A stretch of 64,000 bases of DNA from FEB-25 sp963822175 (GCA_963822175.1 CAWGGJ010000008.1:434001-498000); one strand, 5' to 3'. Numbered from the stretch's first letter, positions 1 through 10,410 are shown. Program-made: numbers and translations. The notes: generated by a model not told the origin, from the sequence alone.

Positions 1-1
1 C

Positions 2-2098
2 CTCTCCGCAGGAAGTCTGATCCCTGCAGATGGAATTGTGCTGGAAGCCAGGGATTTTTTCGTCAGCCAGGCGGTGCTGACAGGAGAAACCTTCCCGGTG
101 GAAAAGTTGCCTGGCGTGCTGCCAGAGAAAGCCAGCCTGGTTGAACGGACCAATATGGTCTTCATGGGCACCAGCGTGCGCAGTGGAAGTGCCAGTGTCC
201 TGATCGTTCAGACTGGTCTTGGGACAGCATTTGGTCAAATTGCAGCCAGGTTAAATTTGCGACCCCCTGAGACTGAATTCGAGCGTGGCATACGCAAGCT
301 GGGCTATCTCCTTACCGAATTCATGTTGGTGCTGGTGATTGCCATATTTGCACTGAACGTGATTATGAAGAAGCCCCCGTTGGATAGTTTGCTCTTTTCT
401 GTAGCATTGGCTGTTGGCCTGACCCCCCAGCTGCTGCCTGCAATCATCAACATCAATCTCTCCAAGGGTGCCCAGGTGATGGCAAAGCTGGGTGTAATTG
501 TCCGTCGACTCGAGTCGCTTGAGAATTTTGGTAGTATGAATGTGCTCTGCACGGATAAAACCGGTACGCTTACCCTGGGTGTGGTCAAGCTGGATGACGC
601 TGTGGACAGCCAAGGTCAGCCATCTGAGGGTTTATTCCGGTTTGCATATCTCAATGCTCACTTTCAAACCGGATTGGCCAACCCGCTGGATGATGCTATC
701 GTCGCAAGGGAGTCCCTTGATATTTCTGGGGTTGAAAAAGTGGATGAGATTCCTTATGATTTTGTGCGCAAGCGCTTGACAGTTGTGGTCCGCGAAAATA
801 ACCAGGATACCATGCTCACCAAGGGTGCCTTTGAAACGATGCTGAGTATCTGCACTCAAGCTCAGGTTGGAGATAAAACTGTACCCATCAATGTTGAAAT
901 GACTTCCGCCATTCACCAGCGTTACCAGGATTGGAGCGAGCAGGGTTTTCGCGTCTTGGGGGTGGCGACTAAACCGGTGGGCAAGCGTTCCAGTGCATTC
1001 ACCCGTACAGATGAAGTTGGGATGACTTTTGCAGGTTTCCTTCTTTTCTTCGACCCACCCAAACCAGGTATCTTAAATACCATTAAGGATTTGGAACAGC
1101 TGGGCGTGGAGCTAAAGATCATCACTGGTGATAACCAGCTGGTTGCCAGGCACACTGCCGATGCTATTGGATTGGAAATCTCAGGGTTGGTGACTGGTGC
1201 GCAGCTGGATGATATGCATGATGCAGCATTGCTCTATGCGGTCGGGCATAACGATGTTTTTGCTGAGGTCGATCCTGCTCAGAAAGAACGCATCATCCTG
1301 GCGCTTAAAAAAGCCGGGCAGGTGGTGGGCTACATGGGGGATGGGATCAATGATGCTCCATCATTGCACAGTGCAGATGTGGGTATCTCTGTCGCCAATG
1401 CGGTCGATGTCGCCAAGGAAGCCGCTGACTTTGTTTTGCTCAAGAATGACCTGGAAGTCTTGCGCCAGGGTATCCTCCAGGGGAGGAAGACATTTGCCAA
1501 CAGCCTCAAGTACGTTTTCATGGCAACCAGTGCCAATTTTGGGAATATGTTCAGCGTGGCAGGTGCCTCCCTGTTCCTCAGTTATCTACCCATGCTTCCC
1601 AAGCAAATATTACTGATCAACTTCCTGACCGACCTGCCAGAAATGACCATTGCGAATGATAATGTGGATGAGGTATTCATCCAACGGCCGCACCGCATGG
1701 ATGTGGGATTCATCCGCCGGTTCATGTTGGTGTTCGGTCCATTAAGCTCAGTGTTTGACCTGATCACATTTGGTTTGTTATTAGGAGTCTTGCATGCAGA
1801 CCAGGCCTCCTTCCACACGGGATGGTTCATCGAATCGGTGTTATCAGCCAGTGTGGTGGTGTTTTCCATCCGCACGCGCATGCCGTTCCATCGCAGCCAT
1901 CCCAGCCGGGGGATGCTTCTGGCCACCCTTTTTGTGGCTATAGTCGCACTCGTATTACCCTACTCGCCTTTGGCGAATATTATGGGATTCAAGCCACTGG
2001 GAGTACAAGCCCTGGGGATGATCGGTGGAATTATTATTGCCTATTTTATCTCCGCAGAGATCGTCAAGCGCTGGTTCTACCACCACTTCAATATTTAG
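2..2098 (+). CDS. mgtA: Mg2+-transporting P-type ATPase, MgtA-like (5' end cut by window)
   Basis: The frame is open to the left edge, so the N-terminal domain and first membrane helices are missing. What remains starts in the actuator domain (PADG, then LTGE near nt 80). The phosphorylation motif DKTGTLT has its Asp at nt 554-556, followed by TGDN and GDGINDAP in the P and N domains. The C-terminal part, with the FLTDLPEM, DNVD and GWFIESVLS stretches, matches the type IIIB Mg2+ importers MgtA/MgtB, not Ca2+ or heavy-metal pumps. Family knowledge: these inner-membrane pumps use ATP hydrolysis to move Mg2+ into the cell. Odd: the M4 motif reads TPQLLP (Gln at nt 428-430), where the MgtA family I know has TPEMLP. 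The LonB-like gene follows 37 bp later. Confidence 0.9.
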   Translation, partial: LSAGSLIPADGIVLEARDFFVSQAVLTGETFPVEKLPGVLPEKASLVERTNMVFMGTSVRSGSASVLIVQTGLGTAFGQIAARLNLRPPETEFERGIRKLGYLLTEFMLVLVIAIFALNVIMKKPPLDSLLFSVALAVGLTPQLLPAIININLSKGAQVMAKLGVIVRRLESLENFGSMNVLCTDKTGTLTLGVVKLDDAVDSQGQPSEGLFRFAYLNAHFQTGLANPLDDAIVARESLDISGVEKVDEIPYDFVRKRLTVVVRENNQDTMLTKGAFETMLSICTQAQVGDKTVPINVEMTSAIHQRYQDWSEQGFRVLGVATKPVGKRSSAFTRTDEVGMTFAGFLLFFDPPKPGILNTIKDLEQLGVELKIITGDNQLVARHTADAIGLEISGLVTGAQLDDMHDAALLYAVGHNDVFAEVDPAQKERIILALKKAGQVVGYMGDGINDAPSLHSADVGISVANAVDVAKEAADFVLLKNDLEVLRQGILQGRKTFANSLKYVFMATSANFGNMFSVAGASLFLSYLPMLPKQILLINFLTDLPEMTIANDNVDEVFIQRPHRMDVGFIRRFMLVFGPLSSVFDLITFGLLLGVLHADQASFHTGWFIESVLSASVVVFSIRTRMPFHRSHPSRGMLLATLFVAIVALVLPYSPLANIMGFKPLGVQALGMIGGIIIAYFISAEIVKRWFYHHFNI

Positions 2099-2135
2099 AT
2101 GATTTGTTAATAATTCATATCAGGAGGAATTAATC

Positions 2136-4565
2136 ATGGTGACCGAATTAACCGCAGAAAAAGCGTATAAAGTATGTGAACCGGATAACATTGGCTGTGA
2201 TTCCAGCCGGGAGCTAACTGCCCTGGAGACGATTGTAGGCCAGGATCGCGCCATTCGCGCCATGCAATTTGGCCTTGGTATCAAGAAGAAAGGTTTCAAC
2301 ATCTATGTCTCCGGTATGCCAGGTACAGGGCGCACAACTGCCGTACGGAAATACCTGGAGGAGGTGGCTGCATCTAAGCCTGTTCCCAATGATTGGTGTT
2401 ACGTGAATAATTTCCAGGATCCCTATCGCCCTAATGCCCTCAGCCTGCCTGCCGGGCGGGCAGTGGAGCTACAAAAAGCGATGGAGAACCTGACCAAGGT
2501 GGTTTTTCAGGAGGTGCGCAACGTCTTTGAAAGCGAGGAATACGCCAAACACAAAGATGAGACCCTGGCGAAGTTCCAGCAGCGCAAGCAGGAAATCTTG
2601 GATAATGTAGGCCAGATGGCAAACGCGGCGGGATTTGTCCTTCAGCCTACCCCGATGGGGGTCGCAACTGTACCGACGCGTAACGGCAAGCCGATGAGTG
2701 AAGATGATTTCCTGAAACTTTCTCAAAAAGACAAGGATGTGCTGCTGCAAAACCAGCAAAAGGTTCAAAATGCGCTGGAGACATCCATCCGACAGGCAAA
2801 GAGCTTGGACAAGGATGCCCGCGATGCCGTGGATAAACTTGACCGTGAGATCGCCTCCTATGCTTTGCGCAATTGGAACGAAGATATGAATACGAAGTTC
2901 CAGGAACTTGCGGAGGTGCTGACCTACATCCAGGACGTACAGGCAGATCTGTTGGACCAGGTGGAGCTGTTCAAAACGGATGGCCAGGAGCAAGTACCAG
3001 CGATACCATTCGCGCCACCGCCAAAGAGCCTGCCAGTAAAGAAGTACGCGGTAAATATCCTGGTGGATAATTCCAAGCGTAATGGTGCACCGGTGGTTGT
3101 TGAGACTAACCCTACACACGACAACCTGTTTGGACGCATTGAGCAGGAAGCCCGTTATGGTGCCCTGGTGACTGACTTCACCCTGGTTAGGGAAGGTGCC
3201 CTGCACCGGGCGAATGGTGGCTACCTGGTGCTACCTGTTGAAGAGGTTTTACGCAGCCCATTTGCCTGGGAGAGTTTGACCCATGCCCTTGAAAATGCCG
3301 AGATAGACATCGAAGACGTCTCGGAGAAGTTCGGTTTTTCCACCAAGAGCCTTAAGCCTGAGCCTGTTCCCCTCGACCTTAAGGTGATTTTGATCGGTCG
3401 CCCCGACATTTTCCAGCTTATGCTTGGCTATGAAACCCATTTTCGTGAGCTATTCAAGGTGAAAGCCGAGTTTGATACCTCCATGTCGCGGACGCCGGAA
3501 CACACGCGTGAATATGCTGGTTTTGCCACCATGCTGTGCAACTCCGAAGGTTTAACCCACCTGGATCGCTCAGCCATGGCGCGCCTGGTGGAGCATGGCT
3601 CACGGCTGGCGGAAGACCAGGAGAAGCTGTCGACCCGCTTCGGGGAGATTTCGGATGTGATCCGCGAATCGAGTTATTATGCCAACCAGGATGGCTCACC
3701 TTTGGTCACTTCCCAGCACATCCGCAAGACCATTGAAGAACGCTATTATCGCTCCAATTTGATCCAGGAGCGCTTACGGGAAATGATTGCGCGCGGGGTG
3801 ATCAAGATTGACATCCAGGACAAAAAAGTGGGACAGATCAATGGCCTTTCAGTGCTTGGGCTGGGGGATATCAGCTTTGGACAACCCAACCGCATCACGG
3901 TCAGTCTCAGCTTAGGGCGGGAGGGCGTGGTCAATATCGAGCGTGAAGCCAAGCTGAGCGGTCCCATCCACACCAAGGGTGTGCTGATATTGTCGGGGTT
4001 CCTGGCTGGTCGTTATGCCCAGGATAAGCCCCTCAGCCTTTCTGCCAGGTTGGTGTTTGAACAATCGTACGGTGGCATCGAGGGGGATAGCGCATCCAGC
4101 ACTGAGCTGTATGCGATCCTCTCTTCGTTGTCCGGGTTGCCCGTTAACCAGGCGATCGCGGTCACTGGTTCGGTCAATCAGAATGGGGACGTCCAGGCGA
4201 TCGGAGGGGCGAACGAGAAGATCGAGGGCTACTTTGAGATCTGTACTGCACTGAGGTTAACCGGTGAGCAGGGAGTAATCCTGCCAGAGAGCAACGTGGC
4301 CAACCTGATGCTGAAAGAAAGCGTCGTTGAAGCCATTCGCCAGGGTCAATTCCACCTGTGGCCAGTTCGCACCATCGATGAAGGTATCGAGGTGCTCACC
4401 GGGGTCAAGGCTGGAGAGCGCTTACCCGATGGAAGCTTTGAGCCGGATACCGTTAATCACCGGGTGGACCAACGCCTGCGTAACATGGCGGAAGCTTTGC
4501 AGCGTTTTGGTAAAGAGGAGGGTCATAAGCAGGAGCAGAATGAGCCAAATAACCATGCCGGGTAA
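2136..4565 (+). CDS. ATP-dependent LonB-like protease (AAA domain plus Lon catalytic domain)
   Basis: A protein of 809 residues with ATG behind AGGAGGAAT. The Walker A motif GMPGTGRTT lies at residues 60-68, close to the N terminus as in LonB and AAA_32-type Lon relatives, which lack the large Lon substrate-binding domain. The middle part (about 150-290) is a charged, helical insertion. The C-terminal Lon protease domain carries the GDSAS motif with catalytic Ser652 and the GANEK motif with Lys695. Their spacing of 43 residues equals that of the E. coli Lon Ser/Lys dyad. Family role: ATP-driven degradation of damaged or regulatory proteins. No membrane segments are visible, so this is probably a soluble form, unlike archaeal LonB. 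Confidence 0.9.
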   Translation: MVTELTAEKAYKVCEPDNIGCDSSRELTALETIVGQDRAIRAMQFGLGIKKKGFNIYVSGMPGTGRTTAVRKYLEEVAASKPVPNDWCYVNNFQDPYRPNALSLPAGRAVELQKAMENLTKVVFQEVRNVFESEEYAKHKDETLAKFQQRKQEILDNVGQMANAAGFVLQPTPMGVATVPTRNGKPMSEDDFLKLSQKDKDVLLQNQQKVQNALETSIRQAKSLDKDARDAVDKLDREIASYALRNWNEDMNTKFQELAEVLTYIQDVQADLLDQVELFKTDGQEQVPAIPFAPPPKSLPVKKYAVNILVDNSKRNGAPVVVETNPTHDNLFGRIEQEARYGALVTDFTLVREGALHRANGGYLVLPVEEVLRSPFAWESLTHALENAEIDIEDVSEKFGFSTKSLKPEPVPLDLKVILIGRPDIFQLMLGYETHFRELFKVKAEFDTSMSRTPEHTREYAGFATMLCNSEGLTHLDRSAMARLVEHGSRLAEDQEKLSTRFGEISDVIRESSYYANQDGSPLVTSQHIRKTIEERYYRSNLIQERLREMIARGVIKIDIQDKKVGQINGLSVLGLGDISFGQPNRITVSLSLGREGVVNIEREAKLSGPIHTKGVLILSGFLAGRYAQDKPLSLSARLVFEQSYGGIEGDSASSTELYAILSSLSGLPVNQAIAVTGSVNQNGDVQAIGGANEKIEGYFEICTALRLTGEQGVILPESNVANLMLKESVVEAIRQGQFHLWPVRTIDEGIEVLTGVKAGERLPDGSFEPDTVNHRVDQRLRNMAEALQRFGKEEGHKQEQNEPNNHAG

Positions 4566-4641
4566 CCTAGAAGGCGGGGGTTTTTTCCTGCATAAAAGCA
4601 GGGCGGGATTATTTCCCCCAGGTTAATGAGGTAAATACACC

Positions 4642-5172
4642 ATGCTTGAAATAATCCTTCTCCACCTCAGCTGGTATCCCCTGATGCAGCCCCGTGATGT
4701 GTATAAGCTCATTTACCAGGGTGTGATGGGCATGGAGCACCTGATCTCCTCACCGGATGGCTTCATCAAGTACCTGGCTGAGGAATTCGAGCCCCTGCTG
4801 CCCGAACCGACGGGACGCCTGTTTGAACCCATCCGCCCTGATCAGACACTCCTGCGTATCAACCTGCGTCCGTATAAAGCCCTCCAGATTGGAGTGGACA
4901 AGCTCATTTCCCCTCTGCTTGAAACTGCCCGCGCTTTTTTGGGTGATCCTTCACAGTTGCAGGCTGAATGGATGGGTTTTGCCCAATCCTGCGAGCAGGG
5001 ACAGATACCTAATTTTGAAGTCGCTGAAATTCACCAGTTCACCACATGGCTGGAAGGGTTGGGTTTTCCCGCTCTCCACCACTCGGAGGTATATAACCGG
5101 GAGTACCAACCTGCCTACCGCCTGATATCTGCACAATTTGCCCATCAGCTGGGATACAACCATGCAGGCTGA
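4642..5172 (+). CDS. Conserved-looking hypothetical protein, 176 aa
   Basis: I do not recognise a named family. The start ATG at 4642 has a GAGG about 12 bp upstream, which is weak. The N terminus (HLSWYPLMQPRDVYKLIYQG, then GMEHLI) reads like a conserved motif block in a soluble protein; no signal peptide or membrane segment is seen. Its stop overlaps the start of the GH36 alpha-galactosidase by 11 bp (ATG at 5162), so the two are almost certainly co-transcribed and may be translationally coupled. A sugar-related role is inferred only from this coupling. Confidence 0.6.
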   Translation: MLEIILLHLSWYPLMQPRDVYKLIYQGVMGMEHLISSPDGFIKYLAEEFEPLLPEPTGRLFEPIRPDQTLLRINLRPYKALQIGVDKLISPLLETARAFLGDPSQLQAEWMGFAQSCEQGQIPNFEVAEIHQFTTWLEGLGFPALHHSEVYNREYQPAYRLISAQFAHQLGYNHAG

Positions 5173-7498
5173 GTTCGATACCAGGGATGGATCTCTTTCC
5201 TTTCAAAACGCGGATATGCCGGATGCGTTTATCCAGGGTGCTGCTGCATGGGCACACTACCGCCTGAATAAAGGTGCTCAACACGAAGCACGTCTCACCG
5301 GGAAGGGAAGCTCGATCCAGGAGCAGCGATTTACCGATGTCCATGGGAGCGGCAGGCAGTGTATCATCACCTGCCCACCCAACCCGGATGGGATCGAATT
5401 AACCTACCTCATCAACGCTTATGACCAGCAGCCTTTCTTGTTGTTCCAGCTAACCGTTCGTAACCTGGGGCATAACCCCATTCATCTCCAGGACCTGTGC
5501 CTGTTCCAGGCAGATCCCGCATCAGGTGGGGTGGTACAGTTTTCATCCCCTGAAGGCGGGTTGATCTTTTTCAAGGTGGGCTGGCTCGGTTGGGACGCCT
5601 CAGGTCTACGCTTGGAAAACGAACGCAACGATAAAAGCCGCTTGGGGGCCATCATCCGCAGCGCTTATTCCAATCCCACCACCCGCAATACCCGCCAGCG
5701 GGGAAAGTTTTGGAGCGAAGGCTGGGGTGTATTGGCAGATGTGTGGGCTGCCGCAGTAGTGGGTATTGTTTCCACTGCCCATCAATTTGGCAAGGTGTAT
5801 GCCTGCACCCGCCCTGGTGAAGAGCAGCTGATGCTCATCTCCTCCACGGATGATATCCTGCTGGACGCAGGGGAGATCTGTGCGTCAGAATGGGGCTACC
5901 TGCAATTCGTCCCACTCCCCAACCCTGAGCCTGCGGCTGACTTTTTGGAAGCGGTCTCCCGGCAGATGCAGGCGCGCATCCCTACTGCTCCTCCACCCCC
6001 GATGTGGACCCATTGGTACCATTATTATCATGACATCACTGAGCAGCTCTTCCTGCAAAATCTGGATGAGCTAGGCGGGCAGCGTCATAAGGTCCCCTTT
6101 CAGGTGGTCGAGCTGGATGATGGCTACCAATCCGCCTGGGGTGATTGGACCACCACCAACGATAAATTTCCCCACGGGTTGGAGTGGCTGGCTGGGCAAA
6201 TCATTTCCAAGGGGTTTACCCCTGGCTTATGGTTGGCACCTTTTGTCGTCCATCCCAAATCCAAGGTTGCTCAACAACACCCCGACTGGCTGGTGAAGAA
6301 TGTGTATGGCAAACCTCAAAAGGTTGTTTTTGTCTATAACCAGTTCCTGCATGCCTTGGACCTGTCTCATCCCGCAGTTTTGGAGCACCTGCGCCGCCTC
6401 GTTTCCACCCTCACCCAACAATGGGGATACCGCATGCTCAAAGTGGATTTCATCAATTCCGCTGCCTTGCCTGGCAGGCGTTATAATCCAAAACTCACCC
6501 GGGCTGAAGCCTTACGCCTGGGCCTCGAGACGATCCGCCAGGCTGCAGGGGAGCAAGTATTCCTGCTCGCCTCTGGATGCCCACTTGGACCAGCAATAGG
6601 CTTGCTCGATGCCATGCGCATCGGTCCCGACACCGCCCCAAGCTGGACGCCCCACTTCCACTGGCTACCCTGGGCTGGTCCGCTGATTAAAGGTGAGCCA
6701 TCCATGCCATCGCTGCGCAATGCCCTCCGCCACACCATGAACCTGAGCAGCCTGCATAAGCGCTGGTGGTGGAACGACCCGGACTGCCTGCTTGTACGTG
6801 ATACTGATACCCATCTAACCTGGCATGAGGTGCAGAGCGCCGTCACCCTGGTGGGGCTGAGCGGTGGCATGCTGGTGCTGAGTGATGGCCTGCGTAAGCT
6901 GAATGCGTCCCGCCTGCGCTGGATCAGCTTGCTTGTTCCCAACCTCGGCCTGCGTGGCGTGTCGCTGGATTGGCTCGAACATGAGATGCCACACCTGTAC
7001 CGGTTGCAGCTGCCAAAAACCGAAAACAACTGGCATTCTGTGGCTGTGTTCAACTGGAATGACCTACCCGAGGATTATTGCCTGTGGTTTACCAAGCTGG
7101 GTGTTCAACCGGGTGCAGAGCTGCACGTGTTTGATTTTTGGGCCGGGCATTATCATCATGTCACCGACTCCCAGATTGTCTTTCCTGGGCTACCTGCGCA
7201 TGGCTGCAAGCTCCTGCGGGTGTGTGAGGTGGCCAAAACTCCTCAATTGGTGGGCGATACCCTGCATATATCCCAGGGGGCGGAGATCGCTGCCTGGAAG
7301 GTGGAAGGGGAGCAGCTGAGCATAGAAACCGTGGACATGGGCAGGCGTGTGGAGGGTGACCTGTGGCTTGCCCTGGCCAGATTGCCAGTGGGGGTAACCT
7401 GCAATGGGGAGCGGGTCGATGTGAAGGAAAAGGGGGAGGGGATATATGCCCTACACCTGGAGTTCACAGGTAAAGGCAGGGTCGAGGTGAGTTTATAA
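5162..7498 (+). CDS. GH36-family alpha-galactosidase-like glycoside hydrolase
   Basis: A protein of 778 residues. I use the ATG at 5162; the frame is open upstream to a TTG at 5138 that lacks support. Domains in order: an N-terminal beta-sandwich (about 1-270) and a (beta/alpha)8 barrel with ELDDGYQ and the GLWLAPF strand. The nucleophile motif LKVDFIN has Asp429, the acid/base motif MRIGPDTAPSW has Asp490, and a C-terminal beta domain follows. This layout is that of GH36 (clan GH-D), which releases alpha-linked galactose from oligosaccharides such as raffinose or melibiose. No signal peptide is visible, so it probably acts in the cytoplasm on imported sugar. Substrate within GH36 is inferred. 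No sugar transporter lies next to it. Confidence 0.85.
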   Translation: MQAEFDTRDGSLSFQNADMPDAFIQGAAAWAHYRLNKGAQHEARLTGKGSSIQEQRFTDVHGSGRQCIITCPPNPDGIELTYLINAYDQQPFLLFQLTVRNLGHNPIHLQDLCLFQADPASGGVVQFSSPEGGLIFFKVGWLGWDASGLRLENERNDKSRLGAIIRSAYSNPTTRNTRQRGKFWSEGWGVLADVWAAAVVGIVSTAHQFGKVYACTRPGEEQLMLISSTDDILLDAGEICASEWGYLQFVPLPNPEPAADFLEAVSRQMQARIPTAPPPPMWTHWYHYYHDITEQLFLQNLDELGGQRHKVPFQVVELDDGYQSAWGDWTTTNDKFPHGLEWLAGQIISKGFTPGLWLAPFVVHPKSKVAQQHPDWLVKNVYGKPQKVVFVYNQFLHALDLSHPAVLEHLRRLVSTLTQQWGYRMLKVDFINSAALPGRRYNPKLTRAEALRLGLETIRQAAGEQVFLLASGCPLGPAIGLLDAMRIGPDTAPSWTPHFHWLPWAGPLIKGEPSMPSLRNALRHTMNLSSLHKRWWWNDPDCLLVRDTDTHLTWHEVQSAVTLVGLSGGMLVLSDGLRKLNASRLRWISLLVPNLGLRGVSLDWLEHEMPHLYRLQLPKTENNWHSVAVFNWNDLPEDYCLWFTKLGVQPGAELHVFDFWAGHYHHVTDSQIVFPGLPAHGCKLLRVCEVAKTPQLVGDTLHISQGAEIAAWKVEGEQLSIETVDMGRRVEGDLWLALARLPVGVTCNGERVDVKEKGEGIYALHLEFTGKGRVEVSL

Positions 7499-7647
7499 GT
7501 GGGGGTGGCGACTGGGAAAAATAATATCATTTCAGCATCTTCAACAGCTCAACCAAAATCAGGAAATGCGTAACAATAACCGGAATATTCGGTTAACCAA
7601 TTATGTGAAACGCCGCCGCGTAAAGCTGCAGCTACAGGAGACACATC

Positions 7648-7845
7648 ATGGATATCACCGATATCATCCGGGAAGACTTACCTAAAGCAAACGAAACTTT
7701 CATCGATGCCGAGATCTGGCACCAGGACTCGCATGAGCTGCGTGACCTGGCGGCAACAATCGTCAACCGTCACCCCAGGTTTGCCTGGCTGGTGGTGGAA
7801 ACCTGGTTGAGCATGCACAATCAGGTCCTGGTGGATAAAAAATAA
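7648..7845 (+). CDS. Small hypothetical protein, 65 aa
   Basis: A 65-residue frame with an AGGAG 7 bp before its ATG, which supports translation. The product is acidic at its N terminus (DITDIIREDLP) and ends in a Trp-rich helix-like part (FAWLVVETWLSMHNQ). No family is recognised and no signal peptide is seen. It stands alone between the GH36 gene and a 280 bp non-coding stretch. Confidence 0.5.
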   Translation: MDITDIIREDLPKANETFIDAEIWHQDSHELRDLAATIVNRHPRFAWLVVETWLSMHNQVLVDKK

Positions 7846-8127
7846 CCCACTGCATTATTAATTAAGCGGAAAATACTGTTTCTTCCCCAGGTTACCATGT
7901 CATGCCGTATGTGGTCATCGACCGGAAGGAATTTGTTTTGTCGTTATTCACCTTCAATTACTATCATGATCATATCACCCCAAGATCTAAGTACTTAATT
8001 AGAAAGTCTGTCTTGATTTCGACTTGGGAAAGCTATATAATAAAATAAGTTCTCATACATCGATATTTTCATCGAAGGCGGGGATAGGCTGTTAACTTTT
8101 TCCGATTTACCATGGGGAGGAATAGTT

Positions 8128-9519
8128 ATGGACAAGCTCATCCGTGTTTTTATTCCGTTGATTATTGCATTTATGTTTATTGGATTAATGACCTGGTTAG
8201 CGGGGGCATCCAGACAGGTATTCGCATCTGAATCATCCAATGTAAAATGGTTGGCAGGTTACCGTGCAGCAAATCAACCTGCCGCATCCCATTCATCCCT
8301 GCGTGTCACCACGCTGGACGATGAGCTCAATACAGACGGCGATTGTTCTCTGCGTGAAGCCATCACCGCTGCCAACGAAAACACCACTGTGGATGCCTGT
8401 CCATCGGGTGGTGCAGTCATCACCGATACCATTACTTTCGATGTAGCGGGCATCATCACCGTCACCAGCCAGCTCACGGTGATGTCTGGAGGCCCGTTGG
8501 TGATCGATGGGGGCGATGTCATCTCCACCAGTGGAGGTGGGACGACGCGTGTCTGGTGGGTGGATACAGGAATCGATCTGACTCTTCAGAACCTGGTAAT
8601 CGTGGATGGATATTCAGATGGTGGCGGTGGACTATACAATCATGGTGGGAGGATTAATATTAATGATTGCTTCCTGTCTGGAAATAGCACATGGAATGAT
8701 GGCGGGGGAATCTATAACGAAAACGGTAGATTAATCATTAATAACAGCACCCTGTCTGGAAATAGCACTGTAAATAATGAATGGCCCAATAGGTATACCT
8801 GTAATGGTGCCGCTATCTTTAACGCAGGTGGCACAATGATGATTACCAACAGCACATTGTCGGGGAATACTTCATATAATAATGGTGGAGCTATTTTCAA
8901 TGGTGGAAATGGCTCGATAACCATTGCTAACAGCAGTATTTCTGGGAATAGCGCAAATTATGATGGTGGCGCAATAAGGAATCAGGGAGTTATCACGATC
9001 ACCAATAGCACCATGTCCGGAAATAGCGCAGAGTGGGATGGTGGAGCCATCTACAACGAAAATATAATGCGCGTGTCCAACAGTACTCTATCTGGGAATA
9101 GTACCGGTTATGGTGGTGCTATAACTGTCTATTATCCCGATTATGTCGTAATTACGCTAACCAATAGCATTGTCGCCAATAGCCTCTGGCATGGAGATTG
9201 TAGTGGCACCATCACCGATGGTGGTCACAATATCTCTTCCGACGACAGCTGTGGTTTCGACACTGCCAACGGATCAATGCCCAACACTGACCCATTATTA
9301 AGCCCTTTACAGGGTAACGGTGGTCCCACCCTCACGCATGCCTTGCTTTGGAACAGCCCGGCAATTGACACTGGCGATGACGCTGTATGTCTACCCACCG
9401 ACCAGCGGGGTGTACCCAGACCATTGGATGGGAATAATGACGGCATGGCAGTCTGTGATATTGGAGCATATGAAAAAGAATATCAACCTGTAATTCTACT
9501 GCCCATGGTTCTCAAATAA
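8128..9519 (+). CDS. Secreted CSLREA-domain beta-helix protein with LPMVLK C-terminal tail
   Basis: A protein of 463 residues behind GGGGAGGAA. A Sec signal peptide covers about residues 1-36 (hydrophobic stretch, then VFASE). Next comes the CSLREA motif (DCSLREAITAANENT), a known entry motif of secreted repeat proteins. Residues about 140-370 form right-handed beta-helix repeats built on NSTLSGNS and GGAIYN units. The C-terminal segment with DTGDDA and CDIGAYE belongs to the choice-of-anchor type found behind such helices. The protein ends in VILLPMVLK; similar short LPLVLR-like tails occur on many Chloroflexota secreted proteins and are suspected sorting signals. Role is unknown: adhesin-like or polysaccharide-binding is an inference. 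Confidence 0.85.
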   Translation: MDKLIRVFIPLIIAFMFIGLMTWLAGASRQVFASESSNVKWLAGYRAANQPAASHSSLRVTTLDDELNTDGDCSLREAITAANENTTVDACPSGGAVITDTITFDVAGIITVTSQLTVMSGGPLVIDGGDVISTSGGGTTRVWWVDTGIDLTLQNLVIVDGYSDGGGGLYNHGGRININDCFLSGNSTWNDGGGIYNENGRLIINNSTLSGNSTVNNEWPNRYTCNGAAIFNAGGTMMITNSTLSGNTSYNNGGAIFNGGNGSITIANSSISGNSANYDGGAIRNQGVITITNSTMSGNSAEWDGGAIYNENIMRVSNSTLSGNSTGYGGAITVYYPDYVVITLTNSIVANSLWHGDCSGTITDGGHNISSDDSCGFDTANGSMPNTDPLLSPLQGNGGPTLTHALLWNSPAIDTGDDAVCLPTDQRGVPRPLDGNNDGMAVCDIGAYEKEYQPVILLPMVLK

Positions 9520-9814
9520 GTCTCAACACTCTAGGAACCTGACGTCGCCCTGTGGGTGGTGGGGTGCCTGTAGCGCTGGTCTTATATTGAATAACTATCA
9601 GGTGGATGAGGAGAAGGTAATTATTTAGGCATACTCATCCTGGCGTTTACCTTTCCTTGCATCAAAATGTGATGTAGTTTTAGTGCTTGATTTGTGACAT
9701 GTAAAAATTTCTACTAACTTCCCCAGGTGTTCAGGCGATTCCCGACGGGATGATCGCTACCCGGGAGAATGAATATTAGTCAAATGCATCCAATGCTCAC
9801 CATAGGAAATTACG

Positions 9815-10310
9815 ATGAATAGAAATGATAAAGATCCTTCTATGAATAAATTTGGACTTTGGTTTTTCTTCATTTTTGGGATAACATGGTTATTCTTTTG
9901 CTTGGGATCTGCATGGAATGCCTATGTTACTCATCGAACCCTCGTATCGAGTTCGACTTGGCCTTCAACAATAGGAAATGTGACTGCAACAGAGATCGAA
10001 GTTCGGACCCATAAGGAAACTGGAACCGGATATTATCCAATAGTGACATATCACTATTCTGTGGCAGGCGTTGATTATGCCTGCAAGATGAGATTAATAA
10101 AAAGATCATCGGATGAAGACGCAGCAGTGGTCTTGAAGTCTTTATCGATCGGTACGAATATTAAAAGTCTCTTATGACCTTGAAAATCCTGAACGTTGCG
10201 TATCAGAATATGATGAAGAAGAATCTCCAGGGACTCTTCTTATACTCAGTGTAGTAGGTTTATTTATGTTAATTATTCCTTTTATCCTGATCCGAAAAAA
10301 GTCATCGTAA
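9815..10310 (+). pseudogene. DUF3592-type membrane protein, interrupted by one frameshift
   Basis: The first frame (9815-10177) gives an N-terminal transmembrane helix (FGLWFFFIFGITWLFFCLG), then a beta-rich DUF3592-like part (VTYHYSVAGVDYACKM) and stops early. From about 10164 the +1 frame continues with KVSYDLENPERCVSEYD, a second helix (LLILSVVGLFMLIIPFILI) and stops at 10310 after IRKKSS. The two parts together give the usual DUF3592 layout with a helix at each end. One extra A in the AAAA run at 10163-10166 would explain the break. It could be a sequence error or a recent mutation. Function of the family is unknown. Confidence 0.65.
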
Positions 10311-10410
10311 GCTTGTAGCTGACCCACTTCTTGTAAACGAACCTCTGATTGACAGAACATATCGGAAAAATAACTGAATTTATGTAGGGAAGATTTCTGA
10401 TATCAATAGC

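Noticed and set aside
4570..4620. Terminator after the LonB-like gene
   Set aside because: Only a 5-bp hairpin (CCTGC/GCAGG) is seen and the T run lies before it, so support is too weak.
5138..5161. TTG start for the GH36 gene
   Set aside because: The ATG at 5162 overlaps the upstream stop in a typical coupled way; the TTG has no ribosome binding site.
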